Made by a program: the position numbers and the translations under genes
Notes under the pieces: model-generated
Seen by the model: only the letters and a program-made list of their open reading frames with translations
Told to the model about the DNA's origin: nothing
Databases searched by the model: none
DNA from: Aureimonas ureilytica
Lineage (GTDB): Bacteria > Pseudomonadota > Alphaproteobacteria > Rhizobiales > Rhizobiaceae
Assembly (NCBI RefSeq): GCF_001475935.1
Contig: NZ_LDQA01000008.1
Coordinates: forward strand, 62,001 to 126,000
Length of the DNA stretch: 64,000 nucleotides
Reading direction: 5' to 3'
Shown here: piece after piece, positions 11,262 through 20,832 of the stretch
How positions within the stretch are numbered: the first letter of the stretch is position 1
How the letters are laid out: the number at the start of each line of letters is the position of its first letter

Positions 11262-11352
11262 GTGAGGTCCTCCCGATGGTGGTCTTTTGGGAAATCGACG
11301 ACGGGTCCGGCGAAGCCGCCCAGGCGCAGGCCTGGACGGCTCGAGCCTGGAA

Positions 11353-12864
11353 TCAGAAGAAGCCGAGCTTCTTGGGGGAATAGCTGACCAGCATGTTCTT
11401 GGTCTGCTGATAGTGGTCGAGCATCATCTTGTGGGTCTCGCGCCCGATGCCGGACTGCTTGTAGCCGCCGAAGGCCGCGTGGGCGGGATAAGCGTGGTAG
11501 CAATTGGTCCAGACGCGGCCGGCCTTGATGGCGCGGCCCATGCGATAGGCGCGCGTGCCGTCCCGCGTCCAGACGCCGGCCCCCAGGCCATAGAGCGTGT
11601 CATTGGCGATGGCGAGCGCTTCGGCATCGTCCTTGAACGTCGTGACGGAGACCACCGGCCCGAAGATTTCCTCCTGGAAGATGCGCATCCGGTTGTGGCC
11701 CTGAAGCACGGTCGGCTTCACGTAATAGCCGTCGAGCCCATCCGGGCGGGCGCGCTCGCCGCCGGTCAGCACCTTCGCGCCTTCCTCGCGGCCGATGTCG
11801 AAATAGGAGAGGATCTTCTCCATCTGCTCTTGGGAGGCCTGCGCGCCCACCATCGTCGCGCCGTCCAGCGGATCGCCCTGGATCATGGATTCCACGCGCT
11901 TCACCGCGCGCTCCATGAAGCGATCGTAGATGGATTCATGAACAAGCGCGCGGCTCGGGCAGGTGCAGACCTCGCCCTGGTTCAGCGCGAACATGGCGAA
12001 GCCTTCCAGCGCCTTATCGAAATAGTCGTCATCCTCGGCCGCGACATCCCCGAAGAAGATGTTGGGGCTCTTGCCGCCCAACTCCAGCGTCACCGGGATC
12101 AGGTTCTCGGAGGCATATTGCATGATGAGACGGCCGGTGGACGTCTCGCCGGTGAAGGCGATCTTGGCGATACGCTTGGACTGCGCCAGCGGCTTGCCCG
12201 CTTCCAGGCCATAGCCGTTCACGACATTGACGACGCCCGCCGGCAGGAGATCGGCGATCAGCTCCATCAGCACCAGGATCGAGGCCGGCGTCTGCTCGGC
12301 GGGTTTCAGCACCACGCAATTGCCGGCGGCAAGCGCGGGCGCGAGCTTCCACACGGCCATCAGGAGCGGGAAGTTCCACGGAATGATCTGGCCGACGACA
12401 CCGAGCGGCTCGTGATAGTGATAGGCGACCGTGTCGTTGTCGATCTCCGACAGCGCGCCCTCCTGCGAGCGCAGGCAGCCGGCGAAATAGCGGAAATGGT
12501 CGATGGCGAGCGGCACGTCGGCGGCGCGCGTTTCGCGGATCGGCTTGCCATTGTCCCAGGTCTCGACGGTCGCCAGAAGCTCGAGATTTTCCTCCATCCG
12601 GTCGGCGATCCGCAGAAGCAGCAGCGAGCGGTCGGCCGGGCTGGTGCGGCCCCAGGCGTCCGCAGCGGCATGGGCGGCGTCGAGCGCGCGCTCGATGTCT
12701 TCGGCCCCGCTGCGCGCCACTTCGCAGAGCAAACGCCCGTCGACGGGCGAGCGGTTCTCGAAGGTCCGCCCATCGGCGGCGTCCACGAAACGGCCGCCGA
12801 TGAAGTTGCCGTAGCGGCTCTTGAACGGAGCCGAGCGGGTGGTGATGGGTAGCTGGATCGTCAT
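11353..12864 (-). CDS. NAD-dependent aldehyde dehydrogenase (ExaC/AldB-like)
   Basis: A 503-aa aldehyde dehydrogenase with general base E261 in ELGGKSPN and catalytic C300 in NQGEVCTC. The [11 protein letters not shown] active site, the C-terminal PKKLGFF and the length are typical of acetaldehyde/short-chain aldehyde dehydrogenases of ethanol and acetoin pathways. The ATG has AGGAGG 5 nt upstream. It is transcribed away from the AcoR-like regulator and is the likely main target of it; adhP lies downstream in the same orientation. Confidence 0.92.
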   Translation of the reverse strand: MTIQLPITTRSAPFKSRYGNFIGGRFVDAADGRTFENRSPVDGRLLCEVARSGAEDIERALDAAHAAADAWGRTSPADRSLLLLRIADRMEENLELLATVETWDNGKPIRETRAADVPLAIDHFRYFAGCLRSQEGALSEIDNDTVAYHYHEPLGVVGQIIPWNFPLLMAVWKLAPALAAGNCVVLKPAEQTPASILVLMELIADLLPAGVVNVVNGYGLEAGKPLAQSKRIAKIAFTGETSTGRLIMQYASENLIPVTLELGGKSPNIFFGDVAAEDDDYFDKALEGFAMFALNQGEVCTCPSRALVHESIYDRFMERAVKRVESMIQGDPLDGATMVGAQASQEQMEKILSYFDIGREEGAKVLTGGERARPDGLDGYYVKPTVLQGHNRMRIFQEEIFGPVVSVTTFKDDAEALAIANDTLYGLGAGVWTRDGTRAYRMGRAIKAGRVWTNCYHAYPAHAAFGGYKQSGIGRETHKMMLDHYQQTKNMLVSYSPKKLGFF

Positions 12865-13017
12865 GGAACCTCCTCATTCCTCGCGATGAGCCAGGCGAGG
12901 TTCCTCCTCGCGTCGGGAAGTCGCAAGCAGTGGATGGACCGGGGCGCCGGGATGTGATGAACTTTCTGATGTGTCCGTGCAGCATTCGATGCGGCACGCG
13001 ACAGTAGAACAAGCCGG

Positions 13018-13034
13018 TGTCGCAGATTGCGACA
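13018..13034. promoter_or_regulatory. Perfect palindrome TGTCGCA-N3-TGCGACA, likely operator of the AcoR-like regulator
   Basis: A 17-bp sequence with 7-bp perfect arms and a GAT spacer, in the 191-bp region between the divergent aldehyde dehydrogenase and the GAF/Fis regulator. It ends 21 bp before the regulator's preferred ATG. Fis-type C-terminal domains bind two-fold symmetric sites of this size, so it is a natural autoregulatory and activator site. A degenerate GCGACA half-site also occurs at 12998-13003. Confidence 0.6.
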
Positions 13035-13055
13035 GTTGGGGGAGGTCGAACCGTC

Positions 13056-14129
13056 ATGGAAACCAATGACATGATCTCGGCGCGACAGGCGTTCTTCCAT
13101 GAAGGACAGTTGCCGAGTGCTGCGGTGCGACAGCCCGTCTTGCGGTCTTGGTTGCGATGCAGCGATCTGGGGCTGGCCGAACAGCGCCCGCCCGCGCTTC
13201 AGCCGCTGACGGAAGGGGAGCTTCGCCTCCTGCATCAGCGGCACGACGCGCTGCGCCGCTTGTGTCGCCCGGAGCTGGAAATGCTGGCGGGCGAGGCGCG
13301 CGACACGATGAGCGTCGTGGTTCTGGCCGACGGCGACGGCATGATCCTCGATACGATCGGCGATGCGGGTTTTGCCTCGCGCGCGGCCGAGGTGGCGCTG
13401 CGCCCCGGCGTCTCCTGGAAGGAAGCGAGCACGGGCACCAACGCGATCGGCACGGCGCTCGCCGAGCGGCGCGCCATCGCGGTCAACGGCTCGGAGCATT
13501 TCTTTCCCGATCACCGCGTTCTCAGCTGCGCGGCGACACCCATCATCGATCCGCGTGGCGCTCTGATCGGCGCGCTCGACCTCACCGGCCCCTCCACCCA
13601 CGGCCATGGCCACGCGCTCGGCCTGATCCGGCTGGCGGTGGATCAGATCGAGCATCGCCTGTTTCGCCGGCATTTTCAGGACTGCCGGCTTCTGCGCTTC
13701 CACAGCGACCCGGCCATGCTCGGAACCAGCCGGGAGGGCATCCTGGTGTTTCGCGAAGAACGCCTCGTGGCCGGCAACCGGCGCGGCCTGTCGCTCGCCG
13801 GCCTCTCGTGGGACGCGTTGGACGACGCCTCGTTCGAGACGATCCTCTCCGTCGAGGAGCCCAGCAGAGACGGACTTCTCCTGCGCCTGTCCTCCGGGGC
13901 CTATGCGGTCGGCCAGTGGGATACGGATCATGCCGCCGCACGTGGGAGCGATCTCGACCTCGTGGCGCGCCCGGTGGAGCCGCGCCCGGCCATGACGCGC
14001 GAGGAGCGCGAGGTGGCGGCGATCCGTGCAGCGCTCTCCGCCCATGGCGGTAATGTCAGCAAGGCCGCCCGCCAGCTCGGCCTTCACCGCAGCACGATCC
14101 ATCGCTACCGCAAACAAGGGCTGGTCTGA
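13056..14129 (+). CDS. GAF and Fis-type HTH transcriptional regulator, AcoR-like but without AAA+ domain
   Basis: A 357-aa protein from the ATG at 13056, chosen because GGAGG lies 10 nt upstream; a GTG at 13017 is possible but would place the palindromic operator inside the gene. The N-terminal part resembles AcoR sensing regions with a GAF domain (roughly residues 60-200). The C-terminus is a Fis-type helix-turn-helix (GNVSKAARQLGLHRSTIHRY). The central sigma-54-interacting ATPase domain present in true AcoR (GAFTGA, Walker motifs) is absent, so it cannot activate sigma-54 promoters in the classical way. It is divergent from the aldehyde dehydrogenase that it probably controls. Confidence 0.82.
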   Translation: METNDMISARQAFFHEGQLPSAAVRQPVLRSWLRCSDLGLAEQRPPALQPLTEGELRLLHQRHDALRRLCRPELEMLAGEARDTMSVVVLADGDGMILDTIGDAGFASRAAEVALRPGVSWKEASTGTNAIGTALAERRAIAVNGSEHFFPDHRVLSCAATPIIDPRGALIGALDLTGPSTHGHGHALGLIRLAVDQIEHRLFRRHFQDCRLLRFHSDPAMLGTSREGILVFREERLVAGNRRGLSLAGLSWDALDDASFETILSVEEPSRDGLLLRLSSGAYAVGQWDTDHAAARGSDLDLVARPVEPRPAMTREEREVAAIRAALSAHGGNVSKAARQLGLHRSTIHRYRKQGLV

Positions 14130-14171
14130 TCGGCGAGGAATTACCGAGGAGGAAGCACCGAGGAGGAAACC

Positions 14172-14528
14172 ATGGGTGTGCTCCGCATCGTCCCCAACAT
14201 TGCGACCGATCGCGTGGACGAGGCCCGACGCTTCTACGGCGAGCTTCTGGGGCTGGAGGTCGGCATGGATCACGGCTGGATCGTGACCTTCGTCGGGGCG
14301 GGAGCCGCCGCGCCGCAAATCAGCTTCGCGCACGAGGGCGGGTCCGGCACGCCAGTCCCCGATCTCTCGATCGAGGTGGACGATCTCGATGCCGTCTACG
14401 ATCGACTACTGCACGCGGGAATCGCCATCGAATACGGCCCCGCGACGGAGCCCTGGGGTGTCCGGCGCTTCTTCGTGCGCGATCCCTTCGCGCGGCTGGT
14501 GAACATTCTCCAGCACCAGCCGGGTTGA
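14172..14528 (+). CDS. VOC (glyoxalase/bleomycin-resistance fold) family protein
   Basis: A 118-aa single-domain protein with the VOC pattern: IVPNIATDRVDEARRFYGELLGLEV at the start and a second beta-alpha-beta-beta-beta unit ending VRRFFVRDPFARLVNILQH. The ATG follows GAGGAGGAAACC, a strong ribosome-binding site. It begins 42 bp after the regulator and is probably co-transcribed. VOC members include lyases, dioxygenases and drug-binding proteins; no specific substrate can be assigned. The sequence between it and the next gene (14529-14721) shows nothing recognisable. Confidence 0.75.
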   Translation: MGVLRIVPNIATDRVDEARRFYGELLGLEVGMDHGWIVTFVGAGAAAPQISFAHEGGSGTPVPDLSIEVDDLDAVYDRLLHAGIAIEYGPATEPWGVRRFFVRDPFARLVNILQHQPG

Positions 14529-14721
14529 AGGGCCGGCACGCCGGTCTCATGCGAACGCCGAGCGGACGGTATCGGCAGCAAGGCTATCGGTCGGTTTCGC
14601 ATGGGCGGCGAAGCGACGGCTGCTTCTGGAGCGGGCAAGAATTTTCCGCGTCGAGGGCGACTGACTGTCGCCCGCCCCGTACTCACCGACTTCACACCGA
14701 CCGGGGAAACCGGCCGCTGTC

Positions 14722-15129
14722 TCAGCCCGCCGTCGAATCTCCATAATCCGCGTCGGACACCGGCTCCAGCCAGTCCACGACTTTGCCGTCCTTCTGCTCC
14801 TGAATGGCGATATGGGTCATGCCCGTGGTGGGCGACGCGCCGTGCCAGTGCTTCTCGCCGGGCTCGAACCAGACCACGTCGCCCGGCCGGATTTCTTCCA
14901 CCGGGCCGCCCTCGCGCTGCGCGAGGCCGAGCCCGGCGGTGACGATCAGCGTCTGGCCGAGCGGGTGGGTGTGCCAGGCCGTGCGCGCGCCCGGCTCGAA
15001 GGTCACGCTGGCCGCCGCCGCGCGCCTCGCCTGATTGGGCGAGAAGAGCGGATCGACGCGCACCGACCCGGTGAACCAGTCCGACGGACCTCGCCCCGAA
15101 GGGGTCGAACCATTGCGCGTGATCTCCAT
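14722..15129 (-). CDS. Small cupin protein resembling manganese hydroxynitrile lyases
   Basis: A 135-aa single-domain cupin. Metal ligands H53, H55, Q59 and H94 are present ([10 protein letters not shown] and GEKHWHG), with the same spacing, and to my recollection the same numbering, as in the manganese-dependent cupin hydroxynitrile lyases of Acidobacteriota. Many uncharacterised proteobacterial cupins share this pattern, so lyase activity is only a possibility. It stands alone on the minus strand next to the FAD oxidoreductase gene, separated by 123 bp. Confidence 0.78.
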   Translation of the reverse strand: MEITRNGSTPSGRGPSDWFTGSVRVDPLFSPNQARRAAAASVTFEPGARTAWHTHPLGQTLIVTAGLGLAQREGGPVEEIRPGDVVWFEPGEKHWHGASPTTGMTHIAIQEQKDGKVVDWLEPVSDADYGDSTAG

Positions 15130-15252
15130 AGGCGTCTCCCCAAGCGGCGCGCTTCCTCAAGCAGTGCGCTCGTTTCAACCCCGATCTTCCCACGGATCGC
15201 GCCGGCAGGCCAGGAGCCGGGGCCGCGCTAAAAGCTCTGACGCGAGGTCCCG

Positions 15253-16578
15253 TTAGAACTCGGCGACCTTGCCCCAGGCCGCGTCGTTGAGGCGCTTCGG
15301 GTTGTAGGGGCGCGGATCGACGAGGGGCGTCTGCCCGGTGATGAGATCGGCGACGAGATGGCCCGCGCCGGGGCCGATGCCGAAGCCATGGCCGCTGAAA
15401 CCGGCAGCCAGGATGAAGCCCGGAACGGCTTCGATCTCGCCGATCGCCGGCACGCCGTCCGGCGTGGAATCGATATAGCCGGCCCAGCTATGGGTGATCG
15501 TCGTCTGCCGCAGCCCCGGCAGAAGCTCCAGCGCGCGCTTGTGGGTCTCGCTGATCTGGCCCCGATCCGGCTTGGGATCGAGAATGCGCACGCGCTCCAT
15601 CGGCGTCACCTCGTCCAGCGTCCAACGGGCCAGCGTCTCATGGCCGCTGCGCCAGCCTTCCACCCCGCCGGGCGCGAGGCTGCGCCAGCGCCGCGCGAAC
15701 ATGGGCACGAACTCGCGCGCGAAACGGAACTGCTGCGGTGTCGGATCGACGCGGGCGCGGCCGCTGATCGCCAGCGTATAGCCGCCATTGCCGCGCCGGG
15801 TGACGGAAACGCCCGCCGTGTGCAGCGTGTCGGGCAGATCGTTTGCGCCGGGCGACACCGCCAGAATGGACGAGCGCACCGAGGCTTGAGGAAAGCGCAG
15901 GCCGAGCTGGCGGCAGAAGGAGGAGGCCCAGGCTCCGCCCGCCATCACGGCGACCTTGGTGCGGATCGTGCCTTTTTCCGTGACGACCGCGCTGACGCGC
16001 CCGCCCGAGAGTTCCAGCCCACGCGCCGCGCAATTCTGATGAACCGTGCCACCGTTTCGGATGATGGCGCGCGCGATCACCGGCACGGCGCGCGAGGGGT
16101 CGGCCGTGCCGTCGCTGGGGGAGAAGACGCCGCCTTTCCAGCCGCGCCCGGTGGCTTGGCCGCGCTCGGCGGCCTGAGCGGCATTCAGCATATAGGTGGT
16201 GACGCCGACCGTGCGGGCGAACTCGCCCCACTTGGCCCAGCCGGCCAGTTCCGCCTCGTTCTGCGAGAGATAGAAGAGGCCGCAGCGGCGAAAGCCGGTT
16301 TCCTCGCCGGTTTCCTCGGCCAGCTTGTCCCAAAGGTCGAGGCTCTTGGTAGAGATCGGAAGCTCGCGCGCGTCGCGGTTTTGCTGGCGGCACCAGCCCC
16401 AATTCCGGCTGGACTGTTCCGCGCCGACCAGACCCTTCTCGACCAGCGCGACTTTGAGGCCGCGCCGCGAGAGGTAATAGGCCGAGAATACGCCGGCCAC
16501 GCCGCCGCCGATCACCACGACATCGGCCTCGGCGGGAAGATCGGGACTGCTCTCGATTCGCAACAGGGGTTGGGACAT
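15253..16578 (-). CDS. FAD-dependent amine/amino-acid oxidase (DAO family)
   Basis: A 441-aa flavoprotein. The dinucleotide-binding motif VVIGGGVAGVFSAYYLSRRG is near residues 18-37, with the DAO-type ending WAGYIDSTPDGVPAIG...GFSGHGFGIGPGAG. It resembles sarcosine oxidase and DadA-like enzymes that oxidise a secondary amine or D-amino acid to an imine. The ATG at 16578 follows AAGGAGAAACC; an upstream in-frame extension would cover the divergent promoter region. It is transcribed away from the AsnC-type regulator, suggesting amino-acid-responsive control. Substrate unknown. Confidence 0.85.
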   Translation of the reverse strand: MSQPLLRIESSPDLPAEADVVVIGGGVAGVFSAYYLSRRGLKVALVEKGLVGAEQSSRNWGWCRQQNRDARELPISTKSLDLWDKLAEETGEETGFRRCGLFYLSQNEAELAGWAKWGEFARTVGVTTYMLNAAQAAERGQATGRGWKGGVFSPSDGTADPSRAVPVIARAIIRNGGTVHQNCAARGLELSGGRVSAVVTEKGTIRTKVAVMAGGAWASSFCRQLGLRFPQASVRSSILAVSPGANDLPDTLHTAGVSVTRRGNGGYTLAISGRARVDPTPQQFRFAREFVPMFARRWRSLAPGGVEGWRSGHETLARWTLDEVTPMERVRILDPKPDRGQISETHKRALELLPGLRQTTITHSWAGYIDSTPDGVPAIGEIEAVPGFILAAGFSGHGFGIGPGAGHLVADLITGQTPLVDPRPYNPKRLNDAAWGKVAEF

Positions 16579-16779
16579 GGTTTCTCCTTGGCGCGCGCCG
16601 CAGCATAGCCAAGGCCGGGTCGACCGCGGCGCTGCTTGGCGCCGGTCCTGCGGCAGTTCCTGCCGTTGGGTGAGTGCGGGGGAGGCGATTGTGCCGAGGG
16701 GCCGAGCGCGCATTCGATTGCGAGCGGGGGCGAAAGCGGCGATAGTCCGCGCCAGACCGAAAGACCAGACAAGGCCGCC

Positions 16780-17256
16780 ATGAAGCTCGACCGTATCGAC
16801 CTGAAGATCCTTTCGGAGCTCCAGAAAAACGGACGCATCACGAATGTCGAACTGGCCGAACTCGTGAATCTTTCGCCGAGCCCCTGCCTGATGCGGGTCA
16901 AGAAGCTCCAGAGCGAAGGCTATATCACCAATTATTCCGCGCAGATCGACGTGTCGAAGCTGGGCCAGACGCTGACCGTCTTCACCGAGATCACGCTCAA
17001 GAACCACCGGCAGATCGACTTCGCCCGCTTCCTCGCCGCCATCGAGAAGGTCGAGGCGGTGATGGAATGTCATCTGATTTCAGGCGGCTACGACTATCTG
17101 ATCAAGTTCGTGACGCCCGATATCGGCGAATATCAGAGCACGATGGAGCGTCTGCTCGATCTCGATATCGGCATCGAGAAATATTTCAGCTTCGTGGTGC
17201 TGAAGTCGCCGATCGTGCGCACCTACCTGCCGCTGGATTCGATGTTCCGCGTGTGA
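16780..17256 (+). CDS. Lrp/AsnC-family transcriptional regulator
   Basis: A 158-aa protein of standard Lrp length. The N-terminal helix-turn-helix is at about residues 3-50 (LDRIDLKILSELQ, then NVELAELVNLSPSPCLMRVKKL) and the RAM ligand/oligomerisation domain at about 65-150. The ATG at 16780 is chosen because the family's conserved LDxxDxxIL starts there, although no strong ribosome-binding site is visible. It lies divergent from the FAD oxidase and convergent with the second peptide transporter, and is the only dedicated regulator in this catabolic island. Confidence 0.9.
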   Translation: MKLDRIDLKILSELQKNGRITNVELAELVNLSPSPCLMRVKKLQSEGYITNYSAQIDVSKLGQTLTVFTEITLKNHRQIDFARFLAAIEKVEAVMECHLISGGYDYLIKFVTPDIGEYQSTMERLLDLDIGIEKYFSFVVLKSPIVRTYLPLDSMFRV

Positions 17257-17257
17257 C

Positions 17258-17274
17258 GGGGCGCGGCGCGCCCC
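17258..17274. terminator. Hairpin between the AsnC regulator and the convergent ABC ATPase
   Basis: A perfect 7-bp stem GGGGCGC / GCGCCCC with a GGC loop, 1 bp after the regulator's stop codon and 7 bp from the stop of the convergent gene. No T-run follows on either strand. It probably serves as a shared 3' end structure. Confidence 0.5.
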
Positions 17275-17281
17275 ATCCTCC

Positions 17282-18943
17282 TTATCTCTGCGCGAAGCTC
17301 TTCAGAAGCTCGGGGTCCTGCGCCAGCCCGTCCAGCCAGCCGGTGCGCAGCTGCGGGACGGAGGAGAAGAGAAGCTTGGTGTAGGGATGGGTCGGGTGGC
17401 CGCCGTCGATCTCGGGGCGAAGCTGCTCTATATTCTCGCCCTTGTACATCACCACCACCTCGTCGCAGATCGCGCGAACGGTTTCCAGATCGTGGCTGAT
17501 GAAGAGATAGGACAGCGACAGCTCGCGCTGGAGTTCCTTCAGAAGGTCGATGATCGCGGCCGCGACCACCGTGTCGAGAGCCGACGTGATCTCGTCGCAC
17601 AGGATCACCTTGGCATCGGCGGCCAGCGCGCGGGCCAGATTGATGCGCTGCTTCTGGCCGCCCGACAATTCGCCGGGTCGGCGATGGCGCAGGGCGCGCG
17701 GCAGATGCACCATATCCAGCAACTGGTCGATCCGCGCCTCGCGCGCCCGCCCGTTCATCCCATGATAGAAGATCAGGGGACGGGCCAGGATTTCGCCGAT
17801 GGATTTGGCGGGGTTGAGCGAGGTGTCGGCGAACTGGAACACGATCTGGAGCTGGCGCAGCTCCTCGCGCGTGCGCTGGCGCAGATCGGGCGCGAGACGG
17901 CGACCCTCGAAGAGCACCTCGCCCTTGGCGGCCGGCAGAATGCCTGAGATGACGCGCGCCAGCGTCGATTTTCCGCAGCCGGATTCGCCGACGATGCCGA
18001 GATTGCGCCCGCGCTTCAGCTCGATGCTGACATCGCTCAGGACCCGCAAGGACGGAATGCCGTCCGCGTCGAGCTTGCCGTAGCCGGCGGTGATGTTGCG
18101 GGCCACCAGAAGCGGCGCGTCGCCGGTCTCTGCGGGGGCCGGCGGGCGCGGCGCGGCGCTCGGCCGGAAAGCCGCCAGAAGTTCCTGCGTATAGGGATGC
18201 TGCGGGCGCTCCAGAATATCCGAGGTCGCGCCCTGCTCCTGAATCTCGCCATGGCGCAGCACGACGATGCGGTCCGCGATCTGAGCGACGACGGCGAGAT
18301 CGTGCGAAACATAGACGCCCGCGATGCGGCCCTTGCGCATGACTGATTTGAAGGCTCGCAGAACCTCGACCTGCGTCGTCACGTCGAGCGCGGTGGTCGG
18401 CTCGTCGAAGATCACGAGCTTGGGGTCGCCGATCAGGGCCATGGCCGCCGATAGGCGCTGCAACTGGCCGCCCGAGACCTGATGCGGATAGCGCTCGCCG
18501 ATCGTCTCGGGGTTTGGCAGGGCCAGCGCGCGGAAGAGATCGACCGCCTTGCGACGCGCCTCGGCCTCGGGCATCGAGCCGTGGATGCGCGTGACTTCGA
18601 CCACCTGATCCATGATCTTGTGCGAGGGGTTGAAGGCGGCCGCCGCGCTCTGCGGCACATAGGACACGAGCGAGCCGCGCATCTCGGCGCGTCGGCGCTC
18701 GGAGAGGGCGCCCATCTCCACGCCGTCCAGATGAACCGTTCCCGAGGTGACGCGGCAGCCGGGACGGGTATGGCCCATGAGGTCGAGCGCGATCGTGGTC
18801 TTGCCCGAGCCGCTTTCGCCGATCAGCGCGACGATCTCGCCCTCGTCGATGTCGAAGGAGACACCCCGGATGATCTCCACCCGGCGCCCGGAATCGGTGC
18901 GTGCCTCGATCTTCAGGTCGCGGACTTCGACAAGACGGCTCAT
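17282..18943 (-). CDS. Fused DppD-DppF type ABC transporter ATPase
   Basis: A 553-aa double ATPase. The first half has Walker A GESGSGKT (about 41), signature VSGGQLQRL and Walker [13 protein letters not shown]. The second half has Walker A GESGCGKS (about 318), signature LSGGQKQRI and Walker B VILCDEITSALD. The leucine in the first signature (QLQRL) is a small deviation from the usual QRQR. It overlaps the upstream permease by 4 bp and is the last gene of the second peptide-type transporter operon. Confidence 0.92.
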   Translation of the reverse strand: MSRLVEVRDLKIEARTDSGRRVEIIRGVSFDIDEGEIVALIGESGSGKTTIALDLMGHTRPGCRVTSGTVHLDGVEMGALSERRRAEMRGSLVSYVPQSAAAAFNPSHKIMDQVVEVTRIHGSMPEAEARRKAVDLFRALALPNPETIGERYPHQVSGGQLQRLSAAMALIGDPKLVIFDEPTTALDVTTQVEVLRAFKSVMRKGRIAGVYVSHDLAVVAQIADRIVVLRHGEIQEQGATSDILERPQHPYTQELLAAFRPSAAPRPPAPAETGDAPLLVARNITAGYGKLDADGIPSLRVLSDVSIELKRGRNLGIVGESGCGKSTLARVISGILPAAKGEVLFEGRRLAPDLRQRTREELRQLQIVFQFADTSLNPAKSIGEILARPLIFYHGMNGRAREARIDQLLDMVHLPRALRHRRPGELSGGQKQRINLARALAADAKVILCDEITSALDTVVAAAIIDLLKELQRELSLSYLFISHDLETVRAICDEVVVMYKGENIEQLRPEIDGGHPTHPYTKLLFSSVPQLRTGWLDGLAQDPELLKSFAQR

Positions 18944-19803
18944 GCCTGTTCGCTCCGGTCGCGGATTTTCTGGGGCAGGTTGTCGATCAGGAGGTTCACG
19001 CTGATCGTGAGGCTGGCGATCGCGATGGAAGGAAAGAGCACGGCAGGCGCGGCGAAGGACAGGCCACCGATATTTTCCTTCACCAGCGCGCCCCAGTCGG
19101 CGTCCGGCGGCTGCACGCCGAGCCCAAGAAAGGACAGGCTGGAGAGAAGCAGCACGATGAAGACGAAGCGCAGGCCGAAATCGGCGAGCACCGGCCCGAT
19201 GATGCCCGGCAGGATCTCGGCGCGGATGAGATAGCCGAGCCGCTCGCCGCGCGCCCGCGCCACAACCACATAGTCCATCGCGTTGACATTGACGGCGAGC
19301 GCGCGTGCGAAGCGATAGCAGCCGGGAATGTAGATGAAGGCGAGCGTCAGGATCAGGATCGGGATGGAGGAGCCGACGGCGGCCACCAGAACCAGCGCCA
19401 GGATCTTGCTGGGGATCGAGGTCAGCGCATCCAGAAGGCGGCTGAGCGCGCTGTCGAAGAACCCGCCGATCACCGCCGCCGTCATGCCGAGCGTGATGCC
19501 GCAGAAGCAGGCGATGAAGACGGCCGCCAGCGAAATGCCGACCGTATAGCGCGCGCCGAAGATGATGCGCGAAAGAACGTCGCGGCCGAGATAGTCGGTG
19601 CCGAGCGGGAATTGTGAGGAGACCGGACCGAAATAGTCGAAATCCACGATCTCGCCCACGGGATGGGGCGCGAGAAGGGGCGCGAAGATCGCGACCAGCG
19701 CCCAGGCGAGGATCACCAGAAAGGAGATCACGCCGACGAGGTTCATCCGGTAGCCGAGGCGCGAGCGCCGCACCGTCTGCGGGCTGGAGAGGGGAGCCGT
19801 CAT
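18940..19803 (-). CDS. Peptide-type ABC transporter permease (DppC-like)
   Basis: A 287-aa membrane protein with the DppC-type N-terminal segment, the periplasmic FPLGTDYLGRDVLSR motif and the cytoplasmic loop DYVVVARARGE that docks on the ATPase. Both ends overlap neighbours by 4 bp, so the permease, permease and ATPase genes are tightly coupled. Confidence 0.92.
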   Translation of the reverse strand: MTAPLSSPQTVRRSRLGYRMNLVGVISFLVILAWALVAIFAPLLAPHPVGEIVDFDYFGPVSSQFPLGTDYLGRDVLSRIIFGARYTVGISLAAVFIACFCGITLGMTAAVIGGFFDSALSRLLDALTSIPSKILALVLVAAVGSSIPILILTLAFIYIPGCYRFARALAVNVNAMDYVVVARARGERLGYLIRAEILPGIIGPVLADFGLRFVFIVLLLSSLSFLGLGVQPPDADWGALVKENIGGLSFAAPAVLFPSIAIASLTISVNLLIDNLPQKIRDRSEQA

Positions 19804-20756
19804 GCTTTGCGCAGCCTCGGATTGGAGATGATGGCGACGAGGTCCGCGATGGTGATCAGAAGCAGATAGGCGAGACAGAAGATCATCGCACAGCTCTGGA
19901 TCAGCGGCAGGTCGCGTGTCGAAACGGCGTCCAACATCAGCTTGGCGATGCCGGGATAGTTGAAGATCGTCTCGACGATGATGACGCCGCCGAGCAGATA
20001 GGACAGCGACAGGGCGACGGCATTGACGATCGGGCCCAGCGCGTTGGGCAGGGCATGGCGCAGGACGATGCGGCTAGGCGAAGCGCCTTTCAACAGCGCC
20101 ATCTCGACATAGGGCGCGCTGAGGGTCTCGATCACGGCGGCGCGCGTCATGCGGATCATCTGCGCCGAGATGACGAAGCTCAGCGTGATCACGGGCATGG
20201 CGAAGGCCTTCAGAAGACCCGAGATCGTGGTGATGTCGCCGGTCATGGAGAGCGCCGGCAGCCAGCCGAGATAGACCGCGAAGATGATGACCGCGAGCGT
20301 CGCGACCATGAATTCGGGCACCGAGATCACCGCGATGGTGAAGAAGGAGATGATGCGGTCAACGATCGTGCCGCGCAGGATCGCCGCCGTGATCCCGATC
20401 GTCAGAGCGAACGGAACCGAGACGGCGGCCGTGATGCCAGCGAGCTTCAGCGAATTGACGAGACGCCCGCCGATCAGCTGCGACACCGGCAGATTGTTCA
20501 CATAGGAGGTGCCGAGATCGCCGGTCACGAGATTGCGCAGCCACAGGAGAAAGCGCACGGCGGCGGGCTGGTCGAGATGCATGGCGGTGCGCAGGCCCGC
20601 CACCGCCTCGGGCGTTGCCGCCTGTCCCAAGAGAATCTGGGCCACATCCCCCGGCAGAAGAGCGGTCGCGAAGAAGATGACGACGGCGACGATCAGCAGC
20701 GTCACCAGGGCGACCACCACGCGTCCCGCGATCATACGGAGGATGAGAGAATTCAT
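19800..20756 (-). CDS. Peptide-type ABC transporter permease (DppB-like)
   Basis: A 318-aa membrane protein with six predicted hydrophobic segments and the DppB-type N-terminal extension (LLPGDVAQILLGQAATPEAVAGL). The EAA-type loop reads PYVEMALLKGAS. It starts 76 bp downstream of the binding-protein gene and forms the channel with the next permease. Confidence 0.92.
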   Translation of the reverse strand: MNSLILRMIAGRVVVALVTLLIVAVVIFFATALLPGDVAQILLGQAATPEAVAGLRTAMHLDQPAAVRFLLWLRNLVTGDLGTSYVNNLPVSQLIGGRLVNSLKLAGITAAVSVPFALTIGITAAILRGTIVDRIISFFTIAVISVPEFMVATLAVIIFAVYLGWLPALSMTGDITTISGLLKAFAMPVITLSFVISAQMIRMTRAAVIETLSAPYVEMALLKGASPSRIVLRHALPNALGPIVNAVALSLSYLLGGVIIVETIFNYPGIAKLMLDAVSTRDLPLIQSCAMIFCLAYLLLITIADLVAIISNPRLRKA

Positions 20757-20832
20757 GAGCGGCCCATGCGTGGAGGCGGAAACGACGGAAGGCCCTCGGG
20801 AGCGTCGCCGCTTCCGAGGGCAGAGATCAGTC

